This document shows, piece by piece, positions 43,217-56,000 of a DNA stretch of 64,000 nucleotides. Each line of letters begins with the position of its first letter. The stretch's first letter is position 1. Position numbers and translations under genes: made by a program. The notes under the pieces are model-generated. The model saw nothing but the letters and a program-made list of their open reading frames with translations, was not told the DNA's origin and made no database searches. This DNA is from Sweltsa coloradensis (taxonomy: Eukaryota > Arthropoda > Insecta > Plecoptera > Chloroperlidae). The stretch is taken from assembly GCA_024449915.1 (NCBI GenBank), contig JAMZAV010000432.1:62001-126000 (forward strand). Reading direction: 5' to 3'.

Positions 43217-43423
43217 TTCACATCATACACATTTCTTCTTTTCTTTTTTCATTTACATATTTTGCTATTACTTTCTTCATCATCAATTTATTTTGTTATT
43301 TATACACTTAGAAAACAATCTCATCATCAAACATACCTGCATTAACTCTTCTCATTTACTTTCATTCACAGGCGGCGCAATATGACCTAACCGGTTGAAG
43401 CGCCCTAGTTTCTCACGTCGTCG
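43217..43423 (+). other. LINE-J 3' UTR and terminus
   Basis: AT-rich with TTTTGTTATTTATACACTTA and ATCATCAAACATACC, closing with GCGGCGCAATATGACCTAAC and the CACGTCGTCG end at the target duplication. Serves as reference for the many 3' fragments. Confidence 0.85.
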
Positions 43424-44032
43424 TTTCACCCAATTCCATGCAGAGGCGCATGCGCACCTTCCGCCCCCTCACTTACCATTCACCGACCGTAAATCGCCGA
43501 ACACGAGCAGCCGATCATGTCCGAGCGTGTCACAACACGCCAGGCTGTGCAGCAAGCAGTGTACTATCACCTGATTTAGTTACCATTTCCGTACGTTTCG
43601 TGCTTTGTGTCCACGTCGTACGGCGTACGTTAGGAAGTGTTGTAGACCGAGGCCACTTGTCTTAGTTTTGTCATAAAATGTAGTGTTCATTTAAAAGGCG
43701 TCTGCACCACTGTCCTTCCTTGACCCTTGTTCAGATCGCTCTAAACGTTACCCTGACAGTAAAAATGTCCAAAAAAAATTTCGCCTCCGGCGGCTGGGGC
43801 TCCGCCCCAGACCCCTTGTAGACACTTGTAGTCTGCGAATGTCTGTGAACGAAATGTCCTCTTTTTTGCTGAGACACTTATGGTAACCCTAAGAGTACGG
43901 TAGTTTAAACGTTTTGCTTTACTTTAGGGAATGAAACAAAATTGGGCAGCCCTGCTTGTAGTTTACATTGCCTACTGTAGGCCTACCTAGATCCTACTTT
44001 ATAATGTTTTTGGTTTGTTTCAGGTACCGGTA

Positions 44033-44075
44033 GGGTTAGGGCCAAGAGAGTAGAGCCAACCAGACATAATGGAAG
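44033..44075 (+). CDS. Zinc-finger gene exon 1 (5' UTR end and ATGGAAG)
   Basis: Acceptor TTTGTTTCAG ends at 44032. ATG at 44069 gives M-E plus one base before donor GTAAGT. At least one noncoding exon must lie upstream, probably beyond the transposon nest. Confidence 0.75.
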
Positions 44076-47000
44076 GTAAGTCAATCCGCTCATCATGGCT
44101 CTAGGGTAGGCCCTACCTTACTATAGCCCTAGTGCAGTAGCTGCCTTTGCATGTTAATTGAACTTTTTATTGGCAATTGTTCTAACATAAACTTTACAGC
44201 TGCCCTATGTTCTTCCAGAAGGTACCTCACTTGATGCCATCGCAGAAAACGGAATGGCACTATATGAAGTACAGCCTCTGGTTCCACCGCCTCTTCTCGT
44301 TCATACAGAGCCTACCCTTGTGGTCGTACAAGAGCCCCAGGTAAGAATTGAGTAGCAGAAAAATAAACTGCTTGTAGGCTCTACTAGCTTTACATTACAT
44401 AGGTACCCTAAGTTATTACAAGTAGGCCTAATGACTGGTACGTACCTGCATAGGATGTAAATGATTTGACCTCACAATGTGTTGTGCGAAGATGAAATTG
44501 TTCTCAATTACGGTAATATTATGTTTATTAAGTTACAGTCTAGCCTCTTGCCATGTCTAGGCTAGAATTATCCAATAAACAGTGGCTTGTAACTGCTGGG
44601 GTGAGTGGTGACTGTGTAGGCTTAAAATTCCTTTCAGTTCGGCTCGTCAGCGCCTGAGGCTACGTTAACCTAGAGAACCTCCCTTAGAAACCGGTTTGAC
44701 TGCTGACAAGCCGAACTGAAAGCCACTATAGGTGTGTGTGTGTAACTGGGGGTCAAATATTTTTGTACCCACGGACAGTTGCCCCTGTTAATTTTCTATT
44801 TCTCTTTTTCTTTGGTGGCCCCTGACCTCGGAAAGTTGGTGCTGACATGGATTCTAACTAAAAACAATGCTGTCAGATAAATGGATTCAAAGGCAAAAAG
44901 TGCAACAATCAACTCCCCCTATTATGATAGGCTTATTGGCTTTGTAATCTTACTTTACTAGGCCCCTTTGCAAACGCTTTTTCCAGTGGCATTGATGGAT
45001 GAGCTTTTTTTAATATTTCTGTCCAATGATTACAATTTTAAGAAAGATCTCATTACTTTTTATAGTTACTTGATGATATTACTTGTTAATTATACACCTG
45101 TAGCTGTAGGGCTTATTAAAAGTTAAAACCTTTATTTTGATGAATTTTGACCAACTTTTTTATCTTTTTCTTTCAAGTTAGTTAGTTAGTTAGTTAGTTG
45201 GGGTTTTAGGGCACAAAACAGTAAAGTTATCAGTGCCAAGGCACTACATCACCACAATCTTTACATGTCAATGTTAAATATGAATGTTGTAACCCCACCC
45301 GTTTGGTCCAAATCGGCCCAAATATCACAAAAATATTGTATTAAAACCCGAGGAAAAATCGTAAAAGTACGATTTCTATGAGAAATATTTCTTCAAATGT
45401 CTCTAAAATAAAATGAAAATCAGTTATATAACTGAGTGGGTAGACTCTAACTACAATTTATTACAATTTATTTATAACGTATTATATAATTTCAGTGATT
45501 TTAAATGTTCCTGTACAGTTTCATCAAGATCGGAGTAGCCGTTTGCCAAATATCACGAAAATTTCTCATTCAAAATCGGAAAAAATCGTAAAAGTACGAT
45601 AATCATAAGAAATATTTGATCGATTGTAGGCACCCAAAAATGTGGCAAGTCTAAGTTCAGAGATTTCGAAGGTCCTCTCAAATTTTCATCAAGATCGTAT
45701 ATGCCGTTTGCCTGGTAGAGCGCAAACAAACAGATAGAAATACAAACAAAAAAAACACCCAAGCTAATTTTTTGGGGGGTTCAGTGAAATTGACGTCTCT
45801 GCTTTGCTCATCCAATAACTGGAACTACTTGGACCCGGCACTGGAAACACAAAAACTCTAGCCTACTGGGGGATTGTCAACCTCCACAAGGGTAATTCCA
45901 TGTCAAATCAACCAGGCCATTTCCATGACCATCTCCGATTTTGATGAAACTTGGCAAATTTACTCTTACTAACGTGTATATTGATCGTGGAAAATTTTGT
46001 ATTTCTGACGCGCTTAGTTTTCGAGTAACGCCCCGCTCAAAAACTCAAATTTAGCGACGCCGAGCGGCGTACCTGAATTCGTAAGTTTTGAACCGTTGGA
46101 CATAAAAGGCTAATTTTTTTTAAATTTAAGAGCTTTTTATTGGCAATTTAATTTATATGTATTTGAATGCATACCTAATTGTGAAACCATGTAAAAAATC
46201 GAAATTTGTTTTAAAACCTACCCTACGAGAAAGAAGTATCTCCGAAAAAAACACAAAAAAACGTGTTTTTGTTTTGATGTTTTTTACATGCCCAAAAAAA
46301 TTTGGGATGGGATGGCATTGGGATCATGATATATCACAGGGTCATGCACCAAATGTGTAAAATGTGTCAGTTTTTACCTTCCATTTGTAGTGAAATTCAA
46401 ATTTGCCGCACTTAATGTCTTTGAAAAATAAAAACTGAAGGTAAAAACTGACACATTATACACATTTGGTGCATGACCCTGTGATATTTCATGATCCCAA
46501 TGCCATCCCATCCCAAATTTTTTTGGGCATGTAAAAAACCTCTAAACAAAAACACGTTTATTTTTATTTTTTTTGGAGATACTTTTTCTCGTAGGGTAGG
46601 TTTTAAAACAAATTTCGATTTTTTACATGTTTCACAATTAGGAATGCATTCAAATACATACAAATTAAATTGCCAATAAAATGCTCTTTAATTTAAAAAA
46701 AAATTAGCCTTTTACGTCCAACGGTTTAAAACTTACCAATTGCAGTACGCCGCTCGGCGTCGCCAAATTTGAGTTTTTGACCGGGGCGTTACTCGAAAAC
46801 TAAGCGCGTCAGGAATACAAAATTTTCCACGATCAATCTACATGTAAGTAAGAGTAGATTTGCCAAGTTTCATCAAAATCGGAGATGATCAAGTTTTATT
46901 TCAGGCTCGGCTTGGTTGATTTGACATGGAATGACCCACAAGAAAGACTGGTGGAGAGGGCGAGCTTGCCAAACCATGAAACAATACAATCCAATTAGCA

Positions 47001-50000
47001 ATTAAAGTTCAATAGATGCCATGTGTATGGCAAACGTGGTTTCGTACAAATGTAGGTATGTTTCCCTCCTTAACATAATAAAGTGTGCATTCAGCTAGCC
47101 CTTAGAGCACATGTTTCTGACACAAAGATTGGTAACATTTCAGCCTATTGTTCTTTTACTCTTATTTGACCCCCTCCTTGCCCACCCCTGACAAAATTTT
47201 GGGAGTGATTGCTTCCCCTTGCCTACCACCCCCAGTAATGTCACTGCACACGTCTAACTCACGGATATCTTTTAACCAGAGAAAAGGTTATTCCCATATG
47301 TGACACATGTGATGTACCTTTAACTGTACACTAGGCCGCTTCGCGAACACTTTTTTTAGTCGCGTTGATAGATGAGCTTTTTTGTAAGTTTTTAGTTTGC
47401 GTAGGACCACGCTTTTCCTTTGCAAGTGCTTTTTGAATGCATTGTAGGTGATTGTTGTGAAGTTTCTATTGTTACTTGTTAATTGTTGTTATAAACCTAA
47501 AAAAACTCATATTATAACCTTTATTCTGTAGATTCTGGCTAACTTTTTCAACTTTTTCTTCACCATTCCTGTCCATGTAAAATATGAACGTTGTAGCCCC
47601 ACCCGTATGGTCAGAATCTGCCCAAATGTCACGAAAATATTGCACTAAAAATCGAAAAAAAAATCGTAAAAGTACTATATTCATGAGAAATATTTCTTCG
47701 ATTGTACCCAAAAACGTGGCAGGTCTAAGTGTAGAGATTTCGAAGGTCCCTTCCAATTTTCATCAAGATTGCATATATGCCGTTTGCCCGGTAGAGTGCG
47801 AACAAACAGACAAAAAAACAAACAAACAAAAAACACCCGAGCTAAATTTTTTGGAGGTCAGTGAAATTGAAGTCTTTGCTTTGCTCATCCAATCATATGC
47901 TAGCAGACTGTACCAAAATATATGATGCCTTGCGCACGCAATTTGATCTCTCCCAATCATATGAAGAACTTCTATCATATGATAACGGCGACAAACTTTA
48001 TAAATTTCTCATCCAAAGTAATCTATTTAACAAAATTTAATTCACATCATACACATTTCTTTAATTTATTTATTTTCATTCACATGCATAACTTTTGTTT
48101 TGCTATTGCTATCATCATCATCTTGTTATTTATACACTTAGAAAACAATCTAATCATCAAACACACCATTAACTCATCTCATCAACTTTCATTATCACAG
48201 GCGGCGCAATATGACCTAACCGGTTGAAGCGCCCTAGTTTCTCACGTCGTCGTCGTGTTTATAGATCAACATAGGTAGGTAGGCTATTTGAGGAGATTTG
48301 GTTGATTTAAAGTTTATGTATACTTGCTTGATCAAAGCATAACATAGGGAGCGGAATCAATTAATGTAGGCCTACTATGTGTAAGAAAGCCATAACTTAC
48401 TAGTACTACACGTAAATCTCATATTATATTTAACTCAAGATAGGCCTAAAGAAAATCATTATGCATTTCATTAAATTTATTAATATGATCTCTAGCTACT
48501 TCTAGTTTCTGTTTGTAATAACAACTTTTCGTCTCGCTATTTAGCCAGCTTCAGGACAAGAACGTGAAGTAAGTAGGCTTCACCAGCATTCTTTTAGATT
48601 ATGATATAATTTTATGTAAATCAATCCAAAAATTAAAAAAATCCATATTAGCGGGCTATCGAACCCCCCGTTCTACCGATTGCCGGTCGATTGCTTTACT
48701 CCTAAGCTGCCAAGACGGTTAACTTCATAACATCTGGATTGTTGGTGCATTGTTGATATGTATTTTTTAATTTCTGGATTGATTTACATAAGTCATAAAT
48801 CTATTAATGAAATTGGGATATAAAGTATAGATGTACCAAGACCACTGTGGCCCGTGCCATTATGTGCGCGCGCCTCCGGGCCAAGTTCATTCTCGGTTTT
48901 AGGGGAGCTCCGTAGATAGATACGAGCGCCGTACGGCTCAGTTCTAGCCGGCAGCCGTGAGGAACACATCTCCTTACGGCATACGGCGGGAGCGATATGG
49001 CCTCGCCACCCCAGCACCTTCATTTCTCTCCACCGAACGCTCGCGGCACGCTCGTATGCGCTCATCGCCTGCATTCAAGACAATTTGGACTCGTCCGTTT
49101 TGGCCAGGGCTTTTGTGGTGTTGGTAGATCTAGTTGCTTGATTGTTTACACTTCTATGCTACGTAGTAATATAGATGTTGCAAGCTAAGCTACAGCTCTC
49201 GCCTCAAGATACATACATAAGGAAATGTCATGAAATTCAAGAAATTTATTAATATGATGTAGGCCTAGTAGCAATTACTTCTAATTTTACCTACTTTTAT
49301 TTCACTATTTAGCCAGCATCAGGACAACAACCCGAAGTAAGTAATATTATTGATTATAAGACGCCTGATTAGTGATTAGACTGATTACACTTGTATGGCT
49401 AGTAGTACAGGTGTTGCAATGTAAACTCTCAACAATACAGTTTTGACTTTTCAATGTAATGACTAGACCTAGATGTAATGAAACATACTTATGTTTGGTA
49501 TTAGTACGTGATCCACAATGCTCCGTGTCCGGAGCCGATGTACGAAATGGTGAACTACCTCAGTGCGGTTCCACCGGACTTCCAGCAACCGGTGGTACAA
49601 GTCGCGCCAGTCGGCGATCAGGTGGCGACCTTTCAGACGCTCGACGGCCAGATCGTCTACATGACGTACACCATCCAGCCAGGTGAGCGTCATGACATGG
49701 TTATGTATCAGTTGCTTTGTGCAAGCCGACATTCCTAGTCATTCACAACAATTATTCATGCTGACGATAGTCAAAGTTCTCATGTTTTCAAGGAATAAAG
49801 AAGTACTGCTTTCTTAAACCTTTTTTGTGCACCTTTAATTCATTTTGGCACATAAAGTAATTTATTTTATTCTTGATGCTTTGTCTATTACGATTTGCTT
49901 CATATTTTTTGGCCAGAAATTGATCAATTTATTTTTATTTCTTAAAATTGAGGTGTGTTTCTAAATGTCGTTTGAGAAAATTCCAAAGAAGAACCTTTAA

Positions 50001-53000
50001 ATAACAATAGATGTATCGAGAGTCTTTATTTTGGTTGTAGGCCTACAATGAATTATAGATGTCAAAAAAGGCAAAAACAAAAAATGGTGAGGTTCGATTA
50101 CACAACTTAACGACTGAATAATGGTAGTTCATTCTTCCTACAATAGTGATGACATCGGGTACCCGGAATCCAGTTCTATAGCAACCCGGTTCCGACTTTC
50201 CAAACCGGTTCCATTTTTTAAAGTTCTACTGTACAACGGTGAACTTCACGGGCATGTTTTCCCACCATTATCCCACACAAATGGTAATTCTACACACCGT
50301 TTCTTGTACGGTCTATTTTCATGGAACCTTCTGATTATCAAGCACTCGACCAGCCTTGACGCACGAGGCTGCTACATGACACTTGACTGTCGGCGGTTGT
50401 GCGTAACAAAGCGCGGGCGCTGAAGCCAGCTCACTCCCGGCCGTACAGTTGCTTCCAAAAACAGGCATGTAAGGCTCATACATTGAACAAAAATTGACCT
50501 TTAAAAACCGGTTCCGACGTGGAGGACTTTTTGGAAACTTTTTGGACCCGATGTCATCACTAATCTGCAAGATGCTAGGCCTTATTTGTGTTTAGACATA
50601 TTGTGCTTGCCGACAAAGATTTGATTCTGTTAAATATGTTTTATTTTTAACAACCTTGCAAGAAATACAATTAAAAACACAGACCTTATCTTTAACGTTG
50701 GTTTATTCAGCCCGGAACAATTTCTAAACAAAACAACGCCCATCTGATATTGGGTCATCACAGCCTCTGACCTTATCATTAAAAATACAGTAGGGGCTAC
50801 AGACACAATATGATATTATCAATGGGGCCCAAATCACTGAGTTAAATGCTTGGCATTACATTCCAAATTGTAACTCTCTCAGCCAATGAGAGTCTTTTAA
50901 GTTTCTTTCCTGAAACTTGCTGGTGGTTGCTTTAGATTAGAAGACACATGCATGAAGCCAGTGAGTTTGAACAGTTGGTTTGAACCCATGAACTGAACTG
51001 GCCAGCTCAAAAAGAAAAAGCTCTTCAAATCTGTGAGAATAGCATGATTTCTATCTGACCGGCCCGACAGGCGGCTCAAAATTTGGTTCTTGCTCATGTG
51101 CGTGTAACCGGTGAGGTCAAACCGCTGGTTGAGCTAACGGGCTCAAACTCGGTTACGGGCTTAATACAAAAACGATTGTCGAAATGTTTTGGCCTACATG
51201 GCCTTGGTCACGTGACCATTAGAGAAGAACTGGCTTTTAGACTAGTATTAACACTGCTTTTACTTAAATCTAGGCCTACTACTCACTCTATAAGTCAGAT
51301 ACATAGACACTGTACACTATATAGGCCCCGACACTAACAGTGTCCATTCAACTCAAACAGTGCTTAATCTGTGAGTCTGTGAGTGGGTCTGTCTGTACAT
51401 CGAAAATCAGACGAATCGCTGAACAGATTGCGCTGAAATTTTTAACAGACATCCGATTCAAGTTTACTGAGAACTGCTAACAAAATCAGCTAGATCACTT
51501 GCGATTTAAACCTACAAGACATAATAAATTGAAAAATAGGCTGCTTATGTGTAAGAATTATTTTAACGACAATGGTTTTGTTTTTGAAAAAATAGTTTTT
51601 GTTTGTTATTTGTCTGTCAGTGAAATGCAGTGCCCAAGGTGTATCGAATTTTGCACGCTCAAGGTACCCCCAAATTCCGCTTGGAGATTGAGTAAACCTT
51701 GCAATATTTACACGTATTTTGTACTGGCTATGTTTACCATAGTATTGTCACATATACATACATCCACATACACATACACACACACATATATATATATGCA
51801 TATAACGCAGTGTTATATGCATTTCAAAATGTTTAATAATTTTTAAAATACAATCCAGAAATTACAAAATCTTTCCCGACCAGGGAATTGAACCCAGGTC
51901 TCCTTTTGCAGGTATAAGGGCGCGTTAGCCAACTAGACTAGGAAAACGCCAAAGTCGTTGTTAGAGGAGTGAGCGTGTCATGTGCTGAGTACCCAGGAAC
52001 ATTTGCATTTAAGTTTGATAATTATATTGGTATAAATAAAATATTTTTTAGTTAAGTTAGTATAATGGCACATCAACTGTAAGGCCATAATGCGCAACTC
52101 TAGCCTATGATCTAGGGTAGTAATATATTAATGTTACCGGTGCTCAACACATGGCTCACTCACTCGTCTAACTTTGGCCCCCGTCTGGGCCCGGGGTAGA
52201 ATTGGCCCAGAGCATGGCTCTACTAATCATAAAAGGCGATTCAAGAGAAAAAGTCCACCTCGCAAACATCAGCTAGAAAGAGCGGAATATCTTACTCCCC
52301 AAAACTAGAGGCGAGCTCTGGCAATCGTCGTCGGGGACCTTGTCCCCTTCCCTTGACGACCACCCGGCGACGATGACAATGACACAACGAACGATGACAA
52401 AGACGATGACGACCGCGAGTTGAGAAACCCCCCTTCCTCCCCTTACTCGTGGCTGATTCTGACCAGCATGGGCCCCTCCTCCCCCCCCCCTTAGGCTAGA
52501 GTGGTGCATTATGACCTAACGGTTGACGCGTCCTTAATCCAAATAAACCAAAAAACAATTTTGGAGTTTTCCTAGCTTACATATTAGCAAGTACCTAAAA
52601 CTAACATTTTATAGGATTGTATCAAAAGTATCAAGACATAATTTTTCTTAATTTCTCATTTTACATCTAAATCATCAAATCCATCATCAACATCAAACAT
52701 CAAATCAAATCTACATCTGATCCCAATCCATATCCTCCAAACACCTTCTAAACCTTTTCACCAAGGATCTACATCAGACCCCAATCCATATCCTCCAAAC
52801 ACCTTCTAAACCTTTTCACCAAGGATTCCTCAACAGCTGCAGCTGGCAATTGATTCCATTCCACAATTGCTCTATTTATCACACTTGGGTTCTACTTCTA
52901 TCATACAGACCCCCCGACGGTTGAGGCTCCTGGCACTGAATACCCGGCCCCTGAATGCCTGACCACCTCTATGGACAACGTCTGTGCCGAGGGCGAAGGT

Positions 53001-56000
53001 ACAGTCGCCTCCATGACCTTGGAGTCACTGGCCAAGGGTCTCCTCCTACCAAACGAGGAGGGGGATGAAGCGAGGACGCCCACCATAGTGTCGAAACGAA
53101 AACCTCTTGCACCGGTTATTGGTAAGTTCATCTAATTAGAGTCAAGGCCAATTGGCAGTTTGTGTTGTGAATGAGGAAAATGAAATGTTTTAACAGTCGA
53201 ATTGGGTTTATAATGTTGGTAAGTGGTAACACGTGCCATGCATGTATAAGATTTATGTCGCAGTCAACACCAAAAATTTGTGAGATCTTTGTCCCTCTAA
53301 CCGAAATGTCAAATTATTATGATTTTGCATATGATTGGGTTGATTGCATAAGCGTGAGAAATATGCTATAATACCCGTGTCATGGGTTGCGGAAGCTCGC
53401 ATTAAGGCTATTCGACCGCTTTTTTCTATTTTCCAAAATATGCTACCAAGTCAAAATATAGTTAATGTCTTTGAAACCTGTCGATTTTAGAAAATCAAAA
53501 ATATTTTTTTCAAATTTTTCTGATCCGGTACATGGTCGATATAGCCACCTCAAAATAATTTCAAACTTCAATTCGCCAAGGCACACCATTCACCGTAGGG
53601 TGTTGTGTTTTTGACTTTTTGTGACATTAATTTTCAACTGGTTTTCTATTGGCTGACTCTGAGATTTTTTTTTTACAATTATTGTCTTTCCTGCAAATTT
53701 TTTCGTTTGGAGGTACAAATCGGTAAAAAATACCGCCAAACGAAAAAATTCACAGGAAAGACAATTATTAAAATACATTTTTTTTCTCTCAGTCAGCCTA
53801 TAGAAAACCAGTTGAAAATTAATGTCTCAAAAACACAACACCCTACGTTGAATGGTGTGCCTCGGCGAATTGAAGTTTGAAATTATTTTGAGGTGGCTAA
53901 ATTGGCCGTGTACCGGATCAGAAAAATTAAAAAAAAATATTTTTGATTTTCTAAAATAGACAGGTTTCAAAACCCATTAACTATAATTTTGACTTGGTAG
54001 CATATTTTGGAAAATAGAAAAACGCGGTCGAATAGCCTTAAGTAGCCTACCTAGGATGTATCAAATTCATTCATTGTTCAAAGTAAAAAACAAAAACAAA
54101 CATGCAATTTGATTATATTTTCCTTGTTAATTATTATAAAAATATTATTTACTCATTGCTAGGGATCCTGAAATATTGTGAATGACTTTTTTTTCGCTAA
54201 ATGATACTAAATAAATAGGACTGTTTTATTATTAAGTAGCAAAATAAGGCAATAGTCACGTTTTTCTACTAAATTAGAGCAATATCGGGAACTTTTCTTA
54301 ATTATTCTGTAAGTTTTAGCTCCAAAATATGCAATTCATTTGACAATTGCCATTGGGCATTGAAATCAACATTTCTGTTATAGTTGGCACCATGTGAGTT
54401 GAAAATATTATCGAACACGCCTAGCTAATTCCAAATTTATATGACCTAAATATTTGTTTATGTGTATGAGGCCTACATGATTGTGCATTTTGCTGAAGGG
54501 TAATGATTGCAGTGCTATTTTTATGTTTAAATGAAAATGATGTCTTTACCTTGAGTTTATTTATATTTTATAATTTATATATATACTGAAATTGAAACTT
54601 TTTATAACAAAATGAGAACTTGTTTATTTGCTATTTCTCAGGGTCCCTACTCATTGAATATCAATTATATCGTGTGCATTTCATCTAAAATGTCCCACAT
54701 TAATTACGTGTACACATGTGTTACAGGGTCAGAGGTAGGGATTGAGGAGAAGCTGGAAGTGCGAGATGCGATGCTAGGCCAAGTGCCTGGCGTGGAGAAG
54801 GAAAAGAGAAAGGTGAGTGCACGTGTGCAGCTATTTTATTTATGTCAATTGAGTAGTGTAAAGCCATAGACTACCAATTAGGCATACTTTGTGTCTAAAT
54901 ATTTTAGTACTGATAGACAGTCAATAGGCCTACGTGTTCTTGATTGATTGAGTGAAGCAAGGATTAAATTTGACTATACTGGAGTTTTATATTTGTGTTT
55001 TTAATGGAACACACATTAACTCTTTTTTACGCTAGGGTAATCCTTCATAAATTCTGTGATAAAATTGTCACTTGTAAAGCATCACTAGTAGGTCTAGGCC
55101 TAAATGTTTAGTTTTTATTTAGATGGATAGCCTGTTAGACACGGGCTCATCTCAAAATGCACAACATACACAACACAAATTTTCTAGTTAGTGTTGAAAA
55201 GGAACATAGTGCCTGTCGATTCAGGCAGAAGTATTGTTAATCTTGAAATGTACTTAAATCTAGGGCTGGGCAAAAAAATCGATATTTCAATACGATATCG
55301 ATGAGTGGAAATATTTTCAATGCCGATATTTGGCTATATATCAAAATATCGAAATTTACACAAAAAATGCTAAATTTCGTAATTTTGGTGGAGGTGCCGG
55401 GTAGGTAGTTGAAATTAAATTAACCTGGCTGGTACATATGGTGGAGGTGCCGGGTCATAAAACACGATTGTGAGATCGTAATAATAAATCGTTAAATTGG
55501 TTTATATGGTGATTCCTTATCAACCCTATTTGGCCACAAATTACGAAAAATAGACCCACTCTTTTAATTTATTAAAAATATTTTTTTTTTTTTTTACAAA
55601 CAATTACCGGTGCTTTTTGATATATTGATATTCGACATCAATCATATCAAAATTTGTGTGTGATATCGATAATTAAATGATAATAGGGAATATTCCACTT
55701 CCGTCAAATACTGTACAAATAGATTTTTAATAGATTTCGTTCCGATTACAAATATGTACTTTGTTTTTCCTTGAAATAATAATCCAATAATTTATAGCCG
55801 TTTTAAAAACAGCATTTTTTTAAAATATTCTAAGAGCGGCAAAAACGGCTTTGACATCAGAACTGTGTTGAAGCAACGCCGTCTGGATACACATACATAC
55901 ATACATCCAGACGGCGGTGTTTTAAACAAAGCAGCGCCTAGCGTAGCCTACAGTATTGTAAGCAGATGGCGGGCATTTTACATTCAGCGCCTAGACGGAA

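Larger units (their letters stand above)
38392..43423 (+). mobile_element. LINE-J, main copy (Jockey-type LINE), 5'-truncated
   Basis: Inserted in the hAT MITE with a perfect 13-bp target duplication TTTCACCCAATTC (38379-38391, 43424-43436). Begins inside the linker before RT (PWWNKDC), so the endonuclease is missing. RT 38392-39831, unknown insert 39835-41703, thumb/RNase H 41704-43216, 3' UTR to the end GGTTGAAGCGCCCTAGTTTC followed by TCACGTCGTCG. Poly(A) is absent; the end is CGTC repeats. This copy is the reference for about a dozen fragments elsewhere in the window. Confidence 0.92.
38286..43891. mobile_element. hAT-type MITE (outer element of a three-level nest)
   Basis: 13-bp inverted ends TAGGGTTACCATA (38286-38298 and complement 43879-43891) with 8-bp target duplication AGAGTACG (38278-38285, 43892-43899). 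Subterminal TGTCCTCTTTTTTG occurs inverted and direct near both ends. Without the LINE-J insert (38392-43423 plus its 13-bp duplication) the element is about 560 bp. The right part is GC-richer (43437-43560), with no transposase. Confidence 0.88.

Noticed and set aside
51875..51955. Functional tRNA gene on the minus strand
   Set aside because: A and B boxes are good, but the anticodon loop is too long and the T arm and acceptor stem have mismatches.
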